Positions 1-8,175 of a stretch of DNA of 29,440 nucleotides are shown piece after piece. Origin of the DNA: a virus; IMG/VR virus record IMGVR_UViG_3300025128_000220, positions 1-29,440 of that record; one strand, 5' to 3'. Position numbers and translations under genes: made by a program. Each line of letters begins with the position of its first letter. Position 1 is the first letter of the stretch. The notes beneath the pieces are model-generated. The model searched no databases. It was not told the origin of the DNA and saw only the letters and a program-made list of their open reading frames with translations.

Positions 1-171
1 CAGATCATATCAGAAAAAAAGGGAGTTATTGTTTGGTCAGATACAGGAAAACTCGTAGTTTCGGTTCCTGTAGGACAGGATGCAATTGATACCATGACAC
101 GCTTTTGTTTAACAGACAAGGGCTCATCTGTTCTCAATGAAATAAACAGGCAACTCGAAGAGATTGCTTAA
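1..171 (+). CDS. C-terminal end of an unidentified phage protein (partial)
   Basis: The reading frame is open from base 1 and closes with TAA at 169-171, giving the last 56 residues of a gene that starts outside the window. The fragment has a short beta-like stretch (VIVWSDTGKLVVSVPVG) and an amphipathic helical end (SVLNEINRQLEEIA). I do not recognise the family. It lies just upstream of a terminator and then of the virion operon, so a structural or morphogenesis role is only a guess from position. Confidence 0.7.
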   Translation, partial: QIISEKKGVIVWSDTGKLVVSVPVGQDAIDTMTRFCLTDKGSSVLNEINRQLEEIA

Positions 172-197
172 ATACATTTCATTTCTTCATAGCTGAA

Positions 198-226
198 GGG
201 AAAAGGGGGCACTGCTCCCTTTTTCT
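198..226 (+). terminator. Rho-independent terminator
   Basis: The 5' arm at 201-209 (AAAAGGGGG) pairs with the 3' arm at 215-223 (CTCCCTTTT) over nine pairs, including one G-U, around a five-base loop (CACTG), and is followed by more T. It sits 30 bases after the stop codon at 171 and ends the upstream gene's transcript before the next gene. Confidence 0.8.
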
Positions 227-234
227 TATATTTG
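227..234 (+). promoter_or_regulatory. Promoter-like -7 box (TATATTTG) for the virion operon
   Basis: TATATTTG matches the Bacteroidota -7 consensus TAnnTTTG and lies about 20 bases before the ATG at 254, directly after the terminator. A good upstream TTG at the usual 17-23 base distance is missing, because that space is taken by the terminator stem. It may therefore be weak or need a phage-encoded activator. The call rests on the box and its position only. Confidence 0.45.
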
Positions 235-253
235 CCATACAACTATAAATGTA

Positions 254-994
254 ATGGCAAGCGTAAGAGAGGTATACAACGCACTAAGCGATTTAGCTAA
301 CAAAGATGAGCGAGGGTTTGTTACTCCTACGGAGTTCAACTCTTTTGCTCCTATAGCACAACAGAATATTTTTAACAGGCTGTTTCAAGAGCTTACCAAT
401 GTAGAGGCTCTACGTAAAAGAAACGTAGATCCTGCAAGGGATAAGTCTAGAAGTAAGCAGATCAAAGAAGACCTTGCTGTCTTTTCTGTACAGACAAACA
501 TTGCTAAGGCAAGCGGATCGTTTGCTAAGCCTGACGACTTCGCTAGACTGATTAGCCTTAAGACGTTTGGTGATGTCCTTCTTGACGTAACAAACTCTGT
601 TATGATAGATTCGGTGTATGATGAAGAAAAGATTGACAGAATACTTTTAAGCAGCCTTTCTGCTCCTACTAAGTCAAAGCCTGTTGCGCTTGTAAGGGAT
701 ACAATCACTGTATTCCCGACAAGCGTAAACAGAATTACTATGCGCTACTACAAGCAGCCAGAAGGTTTAGATCCTCGTACTGATGCAAAAACTGTTGCTC
801 TTCCTAGGTTTGGATTTACTTTATCAAATGGTAAAGAAACTTACGAAGCATCAACATCGGTAGACTTTGAGTTACCAGAACACTATACCTCTGAGTTAGT
901 TTTAGAGATGGGTAAACTTATAGGAGTAAACCTTCGTGATAGAGATGTATATGCATACGCTACAGGAGGACAACAAACACAACAAAGACGATAA
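254..994 (+). CDS. Putative virion connector/neck protein
   Basis: This 246-residue protein opens a tightly packed virion operon; the next start is 3 bases after its stop. It has no signal peptide or membrane segment. Visible features are an N-terminal helical part (about 1-90), a central beta-rich part (about 145-195: DTITVFP, ITMRYYKQPEG) and the string DFELPEHYTSELV near 204-216, followed by a helix containing EMGKLIGVNLRD. This last pattern recurs, to my memory, in unnamed structural proteins of Bacteroidota podovirus-like phages next to neck genes. Position before the 269-residue protein and the giant tail protein supports a ring, adaptor or head-completion role. The exact function is inferred, not shown by any catalytic motif. 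Confidence 0.55.
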   Translation: MASVREVYNALSDLANKDERGFVTPTEFNSFAPIAQQNIFNRLFQELTNVEALRKRNVDPARDKSRSKQIKEDLAVFSVQTNIAKASGSFAKPDDFARLISLKTFGDVLLDVTNSVMIDSVYDEEKIDRILLSSLSAPTKSKPVALVRDTITVFPTSVNRITMRYYKQPEGLDPRTDAKTVALPRFGFTLSNGKETYEASTSVDFELPEHYTSELVLEMGKLIGVNLRDRDVYAYATGGQQTQQRR

Positions 995-997
995 GAG

Positions 998-1807
998 ATG
1001 GCAAGAAATTTAGTTACAGTAGATCAAGTAGTCAATGACTTTGTTCTTACACTAGAGGGTGACGATTACGCAAACAACGCCTCAGATACTCTTATCCATA
1101 ACTACGCTTTGCGTGGTATTAGAGAAATGGGTTTCGATTTGTTGCAGAGAGTACGCTCTATAAAGCTTTCAGCAGGCACAAACAATACTGTTGATTTGCC
1201 TGACGACTTTGTAAGTTTAGTAAAGGTAGGTATCGTAGGTAGCGATGGACTTGTGCATGTCTTTGGGGAAAACAAAAACATCAACTACTCTCAAGCTTAT
1301 AGAACTGATGCGGCAGGAAATTCTATTGATAGCGATGGAGACGGCGTATTTGATAGAGTAGATTCTAAAGGCAGTATAGCCACTGGCGGTGTGTTTGGTG
1401 CTGACGACTTTATCGTGTTTTCTAATTACATATACCAAAACAACATAGGTCAGATCTACGGTTTAGGCGGAGGTTTTTACGAGGGAGAGTATAGACTCAA
1501 CCTCGATCAAAACAGAATAGAGTTTTCTTCTAACAGTAGTGTTAACGAAATTGTTATAGAATATATTGCTGACGAAGCTAGATCTGTAAACCCTACTGTA
1601 CATATAGAGGCAGAGGAAGCTTTACGATCATATATATACTACAAGATTATAGAAAGGAAAAGCAGTGTCCCCATGGCTGAAAAGGCTAGGGCACGCTCAG
1701 AGTACTATAACGAGCGTAGAAAAGCTAACGCTAGACTAAAAGCATTTAGCAAAGAGGAAGCTCTTAAAACTATTCGTAAGAACTTTAAACAAGCACCTAA
1801 GTATTAA
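998..1807 (+). CDS. Putative neck/tail-tube adaptor protein with an EF-hand-like calcium loop
   Basis: The protein has 269 residues and its TAA overlaps the next ATG by one base (TAATG at 1805-1809), so the two are probably translationally coupled. The N-terminal helical part (about 10-55) leads into VDLPDDFVSLVKVG (65-78), a pattern seen in tail-tubular or ring proteins of podovirus-like phages. A loop at 111-122 (DSDGDGVFDRVD) carries Asp at loop positions 1, 3, 5, 9 and 12, matching an EF-hand or thrombospondin-type calcium site. The C-terminal 65 residues are helical and basic (EALRSYIYYKIIERK and onward). Connector function is inferred from order and from the DLPDDF segment; gp11-like tail tubular protein A would be an alternative name. 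Confidence 0.55.
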   Translation: MARNLVTVDQVVNDFVLTLEGDDYANNASDTLIHNYALRGIREMGFDLLQRVRSIKLSAGTNNTVDLPDDFVSLVKVGIVGSDGLVHVFGENKNINYSQAYRTDAAGNSIDSDGDGVFDRVDSKGSIATGGVFGADDFIVFSNYIYQNNIGQIYGLGGGFYEGEYRLNLDQNRIEFSSNSSVNEIVIEYIADEARSVNPTVHIEAEEALRSYIYYKIIERKSSVPMAEKARARSEYYNERRKANARLKAFSKEEALKTIRKNFKQAPKY

Positions 1808-4800
1808 TGGCTATTGATAAACTCATACCGCAGTACCTCAATAAAGATGAGGACGCTAGGCTTATTAAGGGAATAGAAATGTCAGACGCACTTAACGTGC
1901 GTGTATCTCATGAGTCTGATGGAGATCAAGGTATATTAAAAAACGTTCTTGGGAATACCGCTATAACCCCAAATTCCGATGCGGATTCAATCCCTACAGG
2001 ATCGGGGTTTGATAGTATTAACTTTACTATAGGAAGTGTTGCTAGTGAAAAGGGTAAGTGTATATACTTTTTTATATGGAATGCGGGTGGTGCTCACGGG
2101 ATTTATCAGTATAAGCATACCACTAACACTTACTTTAAAGTTTATGAAAACAGTATTTTAAACTTTAACTACTTAGACTTTGTAAAAGCTGATGTGGTTA
2201 TTAATCAATTTGGGGAGCACCTTCTGTACTTTACAGATGATAGAAACGAGCCACGTAAGATAAATGCAACAAGAGCTTTAGAAGGTGGGTATAACGCAAA
2301 TATAGACGCAGCTGCTAGCGCAGAGCTGTTTCTTACTGTGTGTAAGCAACCGCCACAAACGCCTCCTACAGTTACGTTTCTTAATGACGAAACATTAAAA
2401 GCAAATAACTTAAAAGAAAACATTTTTCAATTTACTTATCAGTATGTGTATGACGATGGAGAGGTAAGTGCTCTTTCTATGTATTCAGAAACTGCTGTAA
2501 GTCAGACGCATTTGTATTTTAGTACTACCGCATCTTCGTTTTTAGAAGATTTAAACAATGCTATAGACTTAAATCTAGTAGGTTCAGATGGGCCAGTTAC
2601 GAAATTAAGAATTTTTGCTAGAAAAAATAACGAAGGTGCTTTTGTAAGGATTGGAGAGATTGATAACGCTGGGCTTGATGCTCCTCATGTATTTAGATTT
2701 CTTAATGACGGAGTGTATACTTTTGCTCCAGACCAAGAGGTTAATAAATTATTTGATGCTGTTCCAAGGAAAGCTTTTACTCAAGCCGTTAGCAATAATA
2801 GAATTTTTTACGGTAATTACCTTGAAGGTTTTGACAATATAACTACTAGCGTTATACCTTTTCCTTTATACTTCCCTTCTTTTTTAGCAGGTCAAAACAA
2901 TAGTAATATTGACGTTGCTGGAGGGATAGCTCTTATTGTAAATTTTGATAGTAACGCTACAACGACTGATGCAGGCGCTCCTATCATACCTTTTGAGTCT
3001 GAAAGTATAGCTCTTGGTGCGCAAAATATATTAAATTATTGGCACGCTTGGAGTGGTGTAACTCAAAATGAAACAGCAGCTACAATTGCAGGTCCTAATA
3101 CCGACTTTAACGGTCAAGAGATATTTAATGCACAGCCCAATCTAGTACATACTTTTGAAGAGAATACAGACGGAGTGCATTTTGATATTGATCTAAGTGA
3201 TATAGATCTTTCAAACACAGCTCCAGGAACGATTAGTGCAAACGTCACTTTAGCGTGCAGTGAGTTTATGATAGCCTCTCATGGTGCTAGCAATCAAATG
3301 CAATTTGAAACTGATTTAAATATTGATTTTGCAGGCAATGGCGTTATTGATATTAGCGAAACTGTTACCTATTTAGATCCAGACTCTGCTAGAGGAAATA
3401 TAAATAACCTTTGGCCTAGCGGTAATGTAACTTTTAACGTACAAGTGCCTTACGATGGGACGGCTAGTACAGCACAAGAGTTTGCTGATATACTACTTGC
3501 AGCATTAGTTGGACAAACAGCGATAGTTGCTGTGAAAAGTCCTAGTGTAAGTGAATTTCAAGATTCGTACCCTACAGTATCTGATACTCATAGGTATTCT
3601 GGAGCTAGCACTATGGTTCAAACAGAGTTGCCTCCTGGTGATTACCCTAGTAATATACAAGATATGAATAGGATGTGGCTTTGGTTGCAAGGGCTGTTAT
3701 CTTTTAGAATAGACTCTGGAACTTTTATAGCTGGCAGTGATGTTGTTAGATGCAACGTAAGAATGATCAATGCTAGTTTAAGTGCATGGCAAGGTAAAGC
3801 TGATAGAAATGCAGCAAGTGTTCTCCCATTATCAATGTATGATAATATTTTTTATCCAGAAGATGCTGATGAACTTTATGGATTGCCGTTTGAAGCTAAT
3901 TATGTATCTCCAGGCGCTCTATTTAATAATAATGCAGGCGTACTGGGCGGTTATACACAAAATGTTATTTACAATGCCAGTCAAATAGGTATAGAACTAG
4001 GCTTTGGTCAAACCAATGGTTTTGGACAAACTCTTGCTGACAACCAAAACGCTAATGCTGAAATTACTACTTACTGGAGAAATTATAGGGTTATTAATGG
4101 GGACGTAACTATAATTCAAGAGGGTAGCGATCCGTTACAGTCTTATAAAGCTGGTGCTACACATGAGTTTGGTATTGTTTATTATGATCATAGAAACAGG
4201 TGCTCTGGAGTTCAGCCTATAGATAACGTAAACGTAGCGCATTTTGGAAATGCAGACAGATTTGGACACGAAGGGCCTACAAAAATAGACTTAAAAATAC
4301 TTCATGATCCTCCTTATTGGGCAACTAAATGGGCTCCAGTATATACATTAAATACAACGTACGAATCAATTCTTCAATTTGCTGTAGCAGAAGCAGCTTT
4401 AGGAACGACGACTCAATTTGATGGGGGGATATATACTGATAGTACAGAGCGTATTACAGAAGGTTTAGATGATGTTCTTACCTCTCAAATATTTTTATCT
4501 ATGAGGCCTTTGGAGGGAAAGGTCAATTCATATAAAGAATTAAAAGGAGCAAATAAAAGCTATGAATATTTAGAGGGAGATGTATTAAGGGTTATGCAGT
4601 ATAGAGATGCAGCTAACGCCGTGCAATACCCTATGTATGAGTTTAAAATAACATCGTATAAGTTTTACTCAGATGATGAAAAGAACCCGATAAAATTAAG
4701 CCATGATGGTCTGTCTTCAAACGCTGATGAAAAAGCGTACAGACGAACAGGTTGGTGGTTGACTATACAGGATAACAATATTAATGGGTTTACTAGAAAT

Positions 4801-7209
4801 GATGTTATTAGTAGTGAAGACTTTTTTAGCCAACGCTGTGTAGTAGAAATTTTTAGACCTAAAAAAAGTGTAGAAGAAAGGGTGTACTACGAGACTGGAA
4901 AAGTCTTTGATATTGTAGAGGTAAATGGAGAAAGAACACACGCTGGCGATAGAAGCAATTCTGTATCTAACTCTTTTGTGCCATCGGCGCTTAGTCAAAA
5001 TTCTTTTGTTACTAGCGAAAAACTTTTTGTAGGAGATAGAATAACAACAACTCTTAATTCTGTTTTTGGAATATTGCAGATTGTTGCAGTTTTACCTTTA
5101 GGGAATGGCCTCTTTCAATACACCGTGCATGAACTTACTCCTATAAACAATGCTCAGCAAGGAGTAAGTTATGTGCTTTCTGTCGATACAACTGGTCCTG
5201 GTAGTGTCTTTTATGGATCTGTTACTTTAGAGCAAGGAGACGTATACTATAGGTTAAGAGAAATGCTATTTAACCCAACCAGTTTAGCACTTGATGGGGG
5301 ACCTGGCTATGGAGGACTTGCGAGCCAAGTTAGTCACTACTACGATCCGACGAACATAGATGTTCAAGAGTATGACACTGTTTTTATAGAAGATCAAAGC
5401 GCAAATGATTTCTTTGATTCTAAAGCTGTAGATATTGGGAGGCCTCATATAGAATTACCTGACGGTGGAGAGGTGCACAGGATGTCATCTGTTACTTACA
5501 GTGAGGTTACGGCAGGTGATTCTTTAAGAAACTTTTACGGAAGTTTTAACCCTTCTTTATTTCCGTTTAAAGATTACAATATTTTACACGGTTCTATATG
5601 TTATCTTATAGATCAGAACGAAACGCTAATGGTGCTTCAAGAAAACAAAGTTGTAAGCACCCCTGTAGGTAGAACTTTAATACAAGATGCAGGTGGCGGT
5701 CAATTAGTAACCTCTATAGAGGTGTTAGGAACAGACACTTACTACGCAGGAGATTATGGCCCAAATCTTAATGCAAAAAGTGTTCAACACATTTTAGGTA
5801 AAGTTTATTTTGCAGACATTTCTCGTGGAGTTGTAGTAGAAATTAGTGGTAAAGGCCTTAAGGCTATAAGCTCTGCTAATATGGAGTCTTATTTTTCTAA
5901 TAAGTTTTCTGAGCTTTCATCGCTTTCACAAACTTTACATCTTCGTGGTGGATACGATCCAGATAATGATGAATATATTTTAAGTATTGCTGACATGCAT
6001 TCTTCTAGGGTTAGTGTTCCTGCCGAAAACGGGGGAACATTAAGCACTGTGGAAAAATCTACTATTTCTACAGCATCACAATCAAACACTACTTTTAGTG
6101 ATGGGTTGGTAGATGTGGTTTATAAGAAGGGAGGTCAAAATACGTGGGAGCTTTGTGCAGATAGATTTCAATTAGACTCTTCTAATTGGGAAAACTCTGG
6201 TAATGGCGTTGTGTTTTTAGATAAACTAGGAGAAAAGGGTAGTGCATATGTAGATACTTCTTACAGGGCAAGCGCAAGCTCTATAAGCGTAAAATTTATG
6301 ACAGGCGATGGAGCTTTAATAGGCTATGGTTCTTTATCTTTAAAAGACAATTCTATAGATATTCCATCAACTGTAACAAAACAATCTGACGGAAGCTCCG
6401 TAAGTGTAACTGTCACGGGGACAGACAATCATGTGAGTTCAGAAACTATAGCTTACTCTACAAAAAAAGAGTTTTGGTTAACGTTTTATTCTTTCGCTCC
6501 AGACCTGTATGAACATGTGCATAACAGATTTTTTTCTTTCAGATTAGGCCAAATGTATAGGCACAATGTAAATGAAACAAGAAATAATTTTTACGGGGTT
6601 CAGCATAGTTCTACTTTCACTATAATCTCTAGAGCTAACCCTAGCGATGTAAAAATATATGACGCTATGAGTCTAGAAGGTAACTCTTCTTGGAGCGCTG
6701 TAGTGTCTAATACAGAACAAACTACAGGTACTATGGCTTCGACAGAGTTTGAAGAACGAGAGGGTATGTACTACAGACAAATAGAAAAAGACGCTACAGC
6801 AAATTCTACAAACAATACATCTCATAAAGTTGTGTTAGGTCAGGTTGCTTCTGTTGATGGATCTACTATAACATTTACTTCAAAAATTAGTAACTTGCCA
6901 TTTGGAATTGGAGACACTTTGTTTAAATTAGAAAGCTCATCAGAGACAAGCCTTAGCGTCACTCTTTCTTCTGTATCAGGGAGGAAGGAAGTTACTGCTA
7001 GCGGCACTGTTTCTAATTTATCTGCAGGTGATACAGTTATGGCTGTGTCGTCAGCAAGTATTAATGGAGATAAAATGAGAGACTACCACGCTCAAGTTGC
7101 TTTGACAAATACAGCTACTACACCAGTAGAGTTGTTTGCTGTAAACATGGTGTACAAGTCTTCTCCTTTACATAATAATTCGTCAATGCCATCACAAAAT
7201 AAAAAGTAA
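1807..7209 (+). CDS. Giant tail nozzle / 'stabilization' (muzzle-like) protein
   Basis: This 1800-residue protein is beta-rich throughout, without signal peptide, coiled coil or collagen-like repeats, so it is not a simple fibre. The N-terminus (DKLIPQYLNKDEDARLIKG, then DALNVRVSHESDGDQG) and an internal block near 779-804 (YKAGATHEFGIVYYDHRNR) match patterns I associate with the 'stabilization protein' or muzzle family of crAss-like and related Bacteroidota podoviruses. The end (MRDYHAQVALTNT, then ELFAVNMVYKSS) also looks conserved. It probably forms the distal tail barrel or nozzle through which DNA and ejection proteins pass. It follows two neck candidates and precedes three probable ejection proteins, as expected. 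The family call comes from remembered patterns and context; a tail tubular protein B (gp12-like) label would describe the same role. Confidence 0.65.
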   Translation: MAIDKLIPQYLNKDEDARLIKGIEMSDALNVRVSHESDGDQGILKNVLGNTAITPNSDADSIPTGSGFDSINFTIGSVASEKGKCIYFFIWNAGGAHGIYQYKHTTNTYFKVYENSILNFNYLDFVKADVVINQFGEHLLYFTDDRNEPRKINATRALEGGYNANIDAAASAELFLTVCKQPPQTPPTVTFLNDETLKANNLKENIFQFTYQYVYDDGEVSALSMYSETAVSQTHLYFSTTASSFLEDLNNAIDLNLVGSDGPVTKLRIFARKNNEGAFVRIGEIDNAGLDAPHVFRFLNDGVYTFAPDQEVNKLFDAVPRKAFTQAVSNNRIFYGNYLEGFDNITTSVIPFPLYFPSFLAGQNNSNIDVAGGIALIVNFDSNATTTDAGAPIIPFESESIALGAQNILNYWHAWSGVTQNETAATIAGPNTDFNGQEIFNAQPNLVHTFEENTDGVHFDIDLSDIDLSNTAPGTISANVTLACSEFMIASHGASNQMQFETDLNIDFAGNGVIDISETVTYLDPDSARGNINNLWPSGNVTFNVQVPYDGTASTAQEFADILLAALVGQTAIVAVKSPSVSEFQDSYPTVSDTHRYSGASTMVQTELPPGDYPSNIQDMNRMWLWLQGLLSFRIDSGTFIAGSDVVRCNVRMINASLSAWQGKADRNAASVLPLSMYDNIFYPEDADELYGLPFEANYVSPGALFNNNAGVLGGYTQNVIYNASQIGIELGFGQTNGFGQTLADNQNANAEITTYWRNYRVINGDVTIIQEGSDPLQSYKAGATHEFGIVYYDHRNRCSGVQPIDNVNVAHFGNADRFGHEGPTKIDLKILHDPPYWATKWAPVYTLNTTYESILQFAVAEAALGTTTQFDGGIYTDSTERITEGLDDVLTSQIFLSMRPLEGKVNSYKELKGANKSYEYLEGDVLRVMQYRDAANAVQYPMYEFKITSYKFYSDDEKNPIKLSHDGLSSNADEKAYRRTGWWLTIQDNNINGFTRNDVISSEDFFSQRCVVEIFRPKKSVEERVYYETGKVFDIVEVNGERTHAGDRSNSVSNSFVPSALSQNSFVTSEKLFVGDRITTTLNSVFGILQIVAVLPLGNGLFQYTVHELTPINNAQQGVSYVLSVDTTGPGSVFYGSVTLEQGDVYYRLREMLFNPTSLALDGGPGYGGLASQVSHYYDPTNIDVQEYDTVFIEDQSANDFFDSKAVDIGRPHIELPDGGEVHRMSSVTYSEVTAGDSLRNFYGSFNPSLFPFKDYNILHGSICYLIDQNETLMVLQENKVVSTPVGRTLIQDAGGGQLVTSIEVLGTDTYYAGDYGPNLNAKSVQHILGKVYFADISRGVVVEISGKGLKAISSANMESYFSNKFSELSSLSQTLHLRGGYDPDNDEYILSIADMHSSRVSVPAENGGTLSTVEKSTISTASQSNTTFSDGLVDVVYKKGGQNTWELCADRFQLDSSNWENSGNGVVFLDKLGEKGSAYVDTSYRASASSISVKFMTGDGALIGYGSLSLKDNSIDIPSTVTKQSDGSSVSVTVTGTDNHVSSETIAYSTKKEFWLTFYSFAPDLYEHVHNRFFSFRLGQMYRHNVNETRNNFYGVQHSSTFTIISRANPSDVKIYDAMSLEGNSSWSAVVSNTEQTTGTMASTEFEEREGMYYRQIEKDATANSTNNTSHKVVLGQVASVDGSTITFTSKISNLPFGIGDTLFKLESSSETSLSVTLSSVSGRKEVTASGTVSNLSAGDTVMAVSSASINGDKMRDYHAQVALTNTATTPVELFAVNMVYKSSPLHNNSSMPSQNKK

Positions 7210-7212
7210 AAA

Positions 7213-8175
7213 ATGGCAGAGATAGATGATGATATAATAGCTGAAAATGCACTTATAGAATCAGGTGTTTTTCCAGACGGACAGACAACAAATACAAACA
7301 ATAACAACATGAGTGAAGGATTAACACAAGGACAAGCAGCGGCATTAGCAGGGGGGGCTGCAGGAGTAGGGCAACTTGTTGGCGGTATTGCTGGTGTGAT
7401 GAATCAAGGACAGTTAGAAGCCGATGCTACAGCTTCTTTAGATGCAGCGTTAGCAGAATTACGTGAAGCTCGTGCAAGTCAACCGTCTTTATCTACACCA
7501 TCAGCTTACTACGAAGGCGTAAAAGGGGCTTATGATCAAAGGCTTTTGCAGATGAGGATGGATGATATAAATAGATCGTTAGCTACTACAACTCAAGCTG
7601 CTGCACAGTTCGGTGCTAGAGGGTTAGGCGCTTTACCTGGAGCCGTATCGCAAGCGCAAAGGTCGCAAAGAGAGGAGGCTCTTACTCAACAGAAGCTTCA
7701 GTCTCAAGCTCTTATGCAGCTAGGGGCTGCTCAAGAAAGAAGTACTCAGTTACAAGAAGCTCGTAGTGCAAGAAATTTAGAGTTTGCATACGATGCTAAA
7801 GCTTTAGGTGAAGCAAGAGTAGCGCAGGCTGAACAGCAAAGGATTCAAAACTATGCTAATATAGCTTCAGGCATTGGAGGTATTGCTGGTGCAGCTGTAG
7901 GGGTTAGTATGGAAGACGGAGGCATGGTGGGCTACAGAGTAGGTGGTAAAACTAAAGAAGCCCCATTTGTTACAGAAGGGGAGTTCGATCACGACACAAA
8001 CAAAAAAGCTGTTGTCGATGAAGAAAGTGGGGAAAAGGAAGCTGAGCTTACTGGGGGTGAGTATGTATTCAACCCAAAGCAGTCTGAAACATTATTTAAG
8101 TTGGCAAAAGAAGGTGATACTCCGCTGCATAAATATTTATTAAAATTATTACTAAGATTCGAGAGAGATGTCTGA
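7213..8175 (+). CDS. Putative DNA-ejection (internal virion) protein, T7 gp14-like in type
   Basis: The 320-residue protein has two glycine-zipper segments that could enter a membrane: 43-62 (AALAGGAAGVGQLVGGIAG) and 217-232 (ASGIGGIAGAAVGVS). Between them lies a long Ala/Gln/Arg-rich helical region (about 66-215) suited to coiled coils. The C-terminal part contains EDGGMVGYRVGG (234-245) and LTGGEYVFNPKQ (279-290); a GGEYV-type segment near the end is familiar from internal virion and tape-measure-like proteins. It starts 3 bases after the tail protein and overlaps the next gene by 8 bases. By analogy with T7, such a protein would form the outer-membrane part of the ejection channel. That role is inference from composition, size and position. 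Confidence 0.5.
   Translation: MAEIDDDIIAENALIESGVFPDGQTTNTNNNNMSEGLTQGQAAALAGGAAGVGQLVGGIAGVMNQGQLEADATASLDAALAELREARASQPSLSTPSAYYEGVKGAYDQRLLQMRMDDINRSLATTTQAAAQFGARGLGALPGAVSQAQRSQREEALTQQKLQSQALMQLGAAQERSTQLQEARSARNLEFAYDAKALGEARVAQAEQQRIQNYANIASGIGGIAGAAVGVSMEDGGMVGYRVGGKTKEAPFVTEGEFDHDTNKKAVVDEESGEKEAELTGGEYVFNPKQSETLFKLAKEGDTPLHKYLLKLLLRFERDV

Noticed and set aside
385-708. A - strand frame of 107 codons inside the first virion gene
   Set aside because: It is the complement of a well-formed gene, is rich in Ser and Leu as expected for such shadows, and has no junction with neighbours.
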